In this document: one piece after another, positions 7,572 to 9,475 of the stretch
Position numbering within the stretch: position 1 is the first letter of the stretch
Layout of the letters: each line of letters opens with the position of its first letter
NCBI GenBank assembly: GCA_002341805.1
Contig: DDOS01000068.1
Coordinates: 463 to 9,937 of the forward strand
Source of the DNA: Aquificaceae bacterium UBA2488
Lineage (GTDB): Bacteria; Aquificota; Aquificia; Aquificales; Aquificaceae
Length of the DNA: 9,475 bases
Direction of reading: 5' to 3'
The notes under the pieces: generated by a model
What the model saw: the letters and a program-made list of their open reading frames with translations, nothing else
Database searches by the model: none
What the model was told of the DNA's origin: nothing
Program-made: the position numbers and the translations under genes

Positions 7572-8794
7572 TTGAACTCCTTAGATTGTTCAATTTTTTC
7601 TTTTAAATCTTCTAATTCTTTTTTCAAAGCCTCTTTATGTTTTATAGTATTAGCCCTCATAAGATGTTCAGCTTTATCTAGAAACGTCTTTATTTTATTT
7701 TTCTCAGCTTCTTCCAAAACTTTTACACTGCTATCAATTATATAACAATGATCTATTTTGTTTCTTAATCGTTTCACATCATTTACTAGTTTCACAAAAT
7801 CATAATTTAAATATCTTTTAGCATTATCATGATTTGCAAGAAATGCTCCAAGAACCTTCTCTCTATAATCTTTGTCTTTATATTCAACACCAAGCTCTTC
7901 CAGTATAAATGTCAACAATGATTCTCTTAGCATGCTTATAGATTGGGCGAACCTATTTTTGTGATAATAATCCTTTGCAAGTTCAAGTTGCTTTTTATAT
8001 TCTTTATCTAGTAAGATGAAAGTATCAGCATATACATCTATATTATCAAACAAAAATTTTATTGGTCTTAAGCTTTTGATAGTATTAAGCTTATCAATAT
8101 GCTCTTCAAAATTAGTCTTTATATCCTTTAAGTACTTTTCATAGCTAGTCACATCACTAAAACCATAGCTAATATTCAAATTAGCTAAAAACTCTGAGGC
8201 TGTATTTATATATTGAAAATCTTTATTATATGAGTCTGGTATGTTTTTATAAAACTTTGATAGTAACTTTGATAGATAAGAAGTATCACCGTATTTATTA
8301 AATAAGAAGTAACCTTCAATCCATTTATTAAGCTCTATCACTGGCAATAGGTCTACTATAGGTTTTGTCGTAGATTCATCTCCATATTCAAAGTTAGCAT
8401 AGTATAGGGCTTTTATTCGTGCACCTTTTACTTTCTCGAAAAAGTTTAATACAGTAAATATAAAGAACGGAAGACTTCTAAACCCATGAGTAATATCTAA
8501 ATAAATCTCTTTATTTTCAACATTTATGTTATTTATTAGTGTATCAAAAGTTTCCCAATAATCACCTTCTTTCACGCCGAAAGGGATATATATTTTCTCA
8601 TATTTATTAAACTTACTATCTGGTATTTCCCAACCAGAGTCTTTGGTGCCTATTATATATATATTGTCCGGTTTTATTTTTTTTGCTATTACCTCAAGTG
8701 CATATTCGGTAGATTGCTCAAAATCCTCAAATTTATATTTAGCTACCTTATATCCTTTTTTGCCTCCTATGGTCCCTATTAAGATTTTCTCCAT
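7568..8794 (-). CDS. csx1: CARF-HEPN ribonuclease, Csx1/TM1812-like
   Basis: This 408-residue ancillary effector should bind cyclic oligoadenylate through an N-terminal CARF domain and then cut RNA without sequence guidance through a C-terminal HEPN domain. The CARF part (1-150) has the first strand EKILIGTIGGKKGY, the strand DNIYIIGT (43-50), and the ligand-loop motif IYLDITHGFRSLPFFIF (97-113), typical of the TM1812/Csx1-Csx2 group. The HEPN part (about 260-380) has the catalytic RxxxxH in RLRNKIDHC, with Arg344 and His349. A charged coiled-coil-like tail (about 360-406) is rich in Glu and Lys. It is the first gene of the csm operon, with GAGG (8801-8804) six bases before its ATG, and its stop overlaps the csm1 start as ATGA. 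A Csm6 label is possible, but the CARF motif is closer to TM1812. Which cOA ring size it senses cannot be told. Confidence 0.88.
   Translation of the reverse strand: MEKILIGTIGGKKGYKVAKYKFEDFEQSTEYALEVIAKKIKPDNIYIIGTKDSGWEIPDSKFNKYEKIYIPFGVKEGDYWETFDTLINNINVENKEIYLDITHGFRSLPFFIFTVLNFFEKVKGARIKALYYANFEYGDESTTKPIVDLLPVIELNKWIEGYFLFNKYGDTSYLSKLLSKFYKNIPDSYNKDFQYINTASEFLANLNISYGFSDVTSYEKYLKDIKTNFEEHIDKLNTIKSLRPIKFLFDNIDVYADTFILLDKEYKKQLELAKDYYHKNRFAQSISMLRESLLTFILEELGVEYKDKDYREKVLGAFLANHDNAKRYLNYDFVKLVNDVKRLRNKIDHCYIIDSSVKVLEEAEKNKIKTFLDKAEHLMRANTIKHKEALKKELEDLKEKIEQSKEFK
7577..7582 (-). promoter_or_regulatory. Ribosome binding site of csm1
   Basis: AAGGAG on the minus strand lies in the last csx1 codons, 5 bases before the csm1 ATG. 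It makes the ATG at 7571 the real start, which matters because this is what excludes a longer N-terminus carrying an HD domain. Confidence 0.65.
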
Positions 8795-8795
8795 T

Positions 8796-8822
8796 CACAA
8801 CCTCATTGTGCTTCTAAAAGCA
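8796..8822 (-). promoter_or_regulatory. Two small inverted repeats in the csm operon leader
   Basis: CACAA-CCTCA-TTGTG (8796-8810) and TGCTT-CTAA-AAGCA (8809-8822) sit back to back just upstream of the csx1 ATG. The loop of the first contains the csx1 ribosome site (GAGG on the minus strand). They could be weak RNA hairpins or an operator, but five-pair arms are short enough to arise by chance. Confidence 0.25.
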
Positions 8823-8869
8823 TAAACTTAAAAATATTCTATTACAATGATATACATCAGCTACTCCAA
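8819..8869 (-). promoter_or_regulatory. Candidate promoter of the csx1-csm operon
   Basis: Two overlapping 17-base-spaced options exist on the minus strand: TTGGAG (8864-8869) with TGTAAT (8841-8846), or TTGTAA (8842-8847) with TATGCT (8819-8824). Both are imperfect. A promoter must lie between the start of csx1 and the insertion sequence unless transcription enters from further upstream. Confidence 0.35.
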
Positions 8870-9057
8870 TTTCCGACTTAAAATTTTATTTTATCCCTAA
8901 CATCATCTTCAAAGCCAAACCAAGAACAAAAAGCTTACCTTGTTGCAATTCCTCATAGGTACGATAACCATTCTACTTATTCATAAACCATAATTTCCAA
9001 TTCACTATATGATTAACCTTATATAGCAAAATCTTTACTCAAAAAGCATCCTCTCCT
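8870..9057. other. Intergenic stretch without a gene
   Basis: Together with 8795-8869 and 9058-9115 this separates the divergent csx1 and transposase genes by 321 bases. Apart from the solitary CRISPR-like repeat at 8942-8971, I see no coding frame, tRNA, terminator hairpin or second repeat copy at a plausible repeat-plus-spacer distance (about 60-75 bases) on either side. Confidence 0.6.
8942..8971 (-). CRISPR. Solitary degenerate CRISPR repeat
   Basis: The plus strand reads GTTGCAATTCCTCATAGG followed by TACGATAACCAT. From memory, this matches 26 of 30 positions of a repeat used by several thermophilic bacteria, whose minus-strand form ends in ACCTATGAGGAATTGAAAC. Differences are at the outer bases (ATGG for GTTT at one end, CAAC for AAAC at the other), which is where decayed or terminal repeats vary. 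It is a single copy, not an array. Read on the minus strand its 3' end gives ATTGCAAC, close to the ATTGAAAC tag left by Cas6. It is probably a leftover or edge of an array, beside the csm promoter and the insertion sequence. Confidence 0.6.
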
Positions 9058-9101
9058 GTGGGACTTCCCTCAAAAATTGTATAAACTTATATTATTGCAA
9101 C

Positions 9102-9109
9102 AAAGGAGG
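9102..9109 (+). promoter_or_regulatory. Ribosome binding site of the transposase
   Basis: AAAGGAGG lies 6 bases before the ATG at 9116. A nearer ATG at 9112 meets a stop after two codons, so 9116 is the start. Confidence 0.6.
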
Positions 9110-9115
9110 TAATGT

Positions 9116-9475
9116 ATGGCTAGAAGAAAGGAAACTGAGTTAGAAGAAAGAGCTATGGACTTTGCAAGAGAGATTATGAAAGCAAGAGAGGATGGAAAGT
9201 TCATCGGGTTAGCAGGGTCATTAAAAGAAGTGATGAATGCGTTCATGAGATTTGAAAGAGAGATATTCCTCCAAAGTGATCCTGACAATGACTCAAATGG
9301 GTTCTATGACAGAAAACTGAACTAACCCTTGAAGAGCTAAACATCAAAATCCCAAGAGTAAGACATGGCAATACATTTAGGCCAGCATTATTATCTGAAA
9401 GATGGAAAAGAGTAGGTAAAAAATATGAGAATATCTTGTTATCATTACTTACCAATGGATATTCTAGGACAAAGA
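9116..9475 (+). pseudogene. IS256-family (mutator-type) transposase, frameshifted, incomplete at window edge
   Basis: The N-terminal part of a DDE transposase that would move the insertion sequence. Frame 1 gives 69 residues (start MARRKETELEERAM, then AGSLKEVMNAFMRFER and NGFYDRKL) and stops at 9323-9325. The family sequence resumes in the -1 frame from about 9316 with TELTLEELNIKIPRVRHGN, then RPALLSERWKR and LLTNGYSRTK, and stays open to the window end. In this family the Thr after YxRxL lies six residues after the Tyr. Restoring that spacing needs two extra codons, which points to loss of a 7-base copy of AAAACTG rather than of one base. A run AAAA at 9313-9316 could also permit -1 slippage, but programmed frameshifting is not usual for IS256 elements. 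The catalytic Asp residues lie beyond the window. Confidence 0.75.

Larger units (their letters stand above)
9058..9475 (+). mobile_element. IS256-family insertion sequence, left part
   Basis: The element is recognised from its transposase gene, which starts at 9116 and runs off the window. The left end is estimated near 9058-9062, where GTGGGACTTCCCTC followed by AAAAATTGTATAAACTT resembles the outer end of IS256-type elements. The right inverted repeat and the target duplication lie outside the window, so the boundary cannot be proved. Confidence 0.6.

Noticed and set aside
2104..8825. Plus-strand frames of 60-72 residues opposite csm5, csm4, csm3, csm2, csm1 and csx1
   Set aside because: All lie wholly or mainly inside recognised genes on the other strand, and none shows a family motif of its own.
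8867..9025. Possible further CRISPR repeats at CAATTTCC (8867) and CAATTCAC (8998)
   Set aside because: Only 6-8 bases match the repeat at 8942 and the spacings (79 and 52 bases) are irregular, so no array can be supported.
9070..9455. Two minus-strand frames of 72 and 70 residues opposite the transposase
   Set aside because: They are antisense to the transposase, whose protein shows clear IS256-family features; the reverse translations are Ser/Phe/Leu-rich and show no family motif.

Overview
The window carries a nearly complete type III-A (Csm) CRISPR interference locus from an AT-rich bacterium. The proteins are rich in Lys, Ile and Glu and the codons favour ATA and AGA. The overall style (strong AAGGAGG ribosome sites, an IS256-family insertion sequence, a CRISPR repeat core familiar from thermophiles) would suit a thermophilic bacterium, for example in Aquificota or Firmicutes. 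The lineage is an inference and cannot be fixed from this sequence.

Layout. Positions 1-345 hold only gene debris and a probable promoter. A short plus-strand unit follows: cas6 (346-1098), then an overlapping gene (1088-2062) for a predicted four-helix membrane protein with a C-terminal CARF-like sensor domain. A long minus-strand operon meets it head to head, with the two terminal stop codons overlapping. Read in its own direction (8794 down to 2055) this operon is csx1-type CARF-HEPN RNase, cas10/csm1, csm2, csm3, csm4, csm5. Every junction is an overlap or nearly so, which implies one translationally coupled transcript. The divergent intergenic region (8795-9115) contains a probable csm promoter, two small inverted repeats in the 5' leader, a solitary degenerate CRISPR repeat (8942-8971), and the likely left end of an IS256-family element. 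The transposase of that element (9116 onward) is frameshifted and runs off the window.

How the genes work together. Cas6 would cut precursor crRNA. Csm1-Csm5 form the crRNA-guided complex, and Csm3 has its RNA-cleaving Asp. Cas10/Csm1 has an intact GGDD cyclase motif and should make cyclic oligoadenylate (cOA) on target binding, but its N-terminus has no recognisable HD nuclease motif. DNA cleavage by Cas10 is therefore probably missing, and immunity should lean on cOA-activated effectors. Two are encoded: a soluble CARF-HEPN RNase (Csx1/TM1812-like) and a membrane CARF protein. The membrane protein is the most interesting gene here, as a candidate membrane-disrupting or membrane-signalling effector.

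No cas1, cas2, ring nuclease gene or CRISPR array is seen. The solitary decayed repeat beside an insertion sequence suggests that an array was once here or lies just outside.
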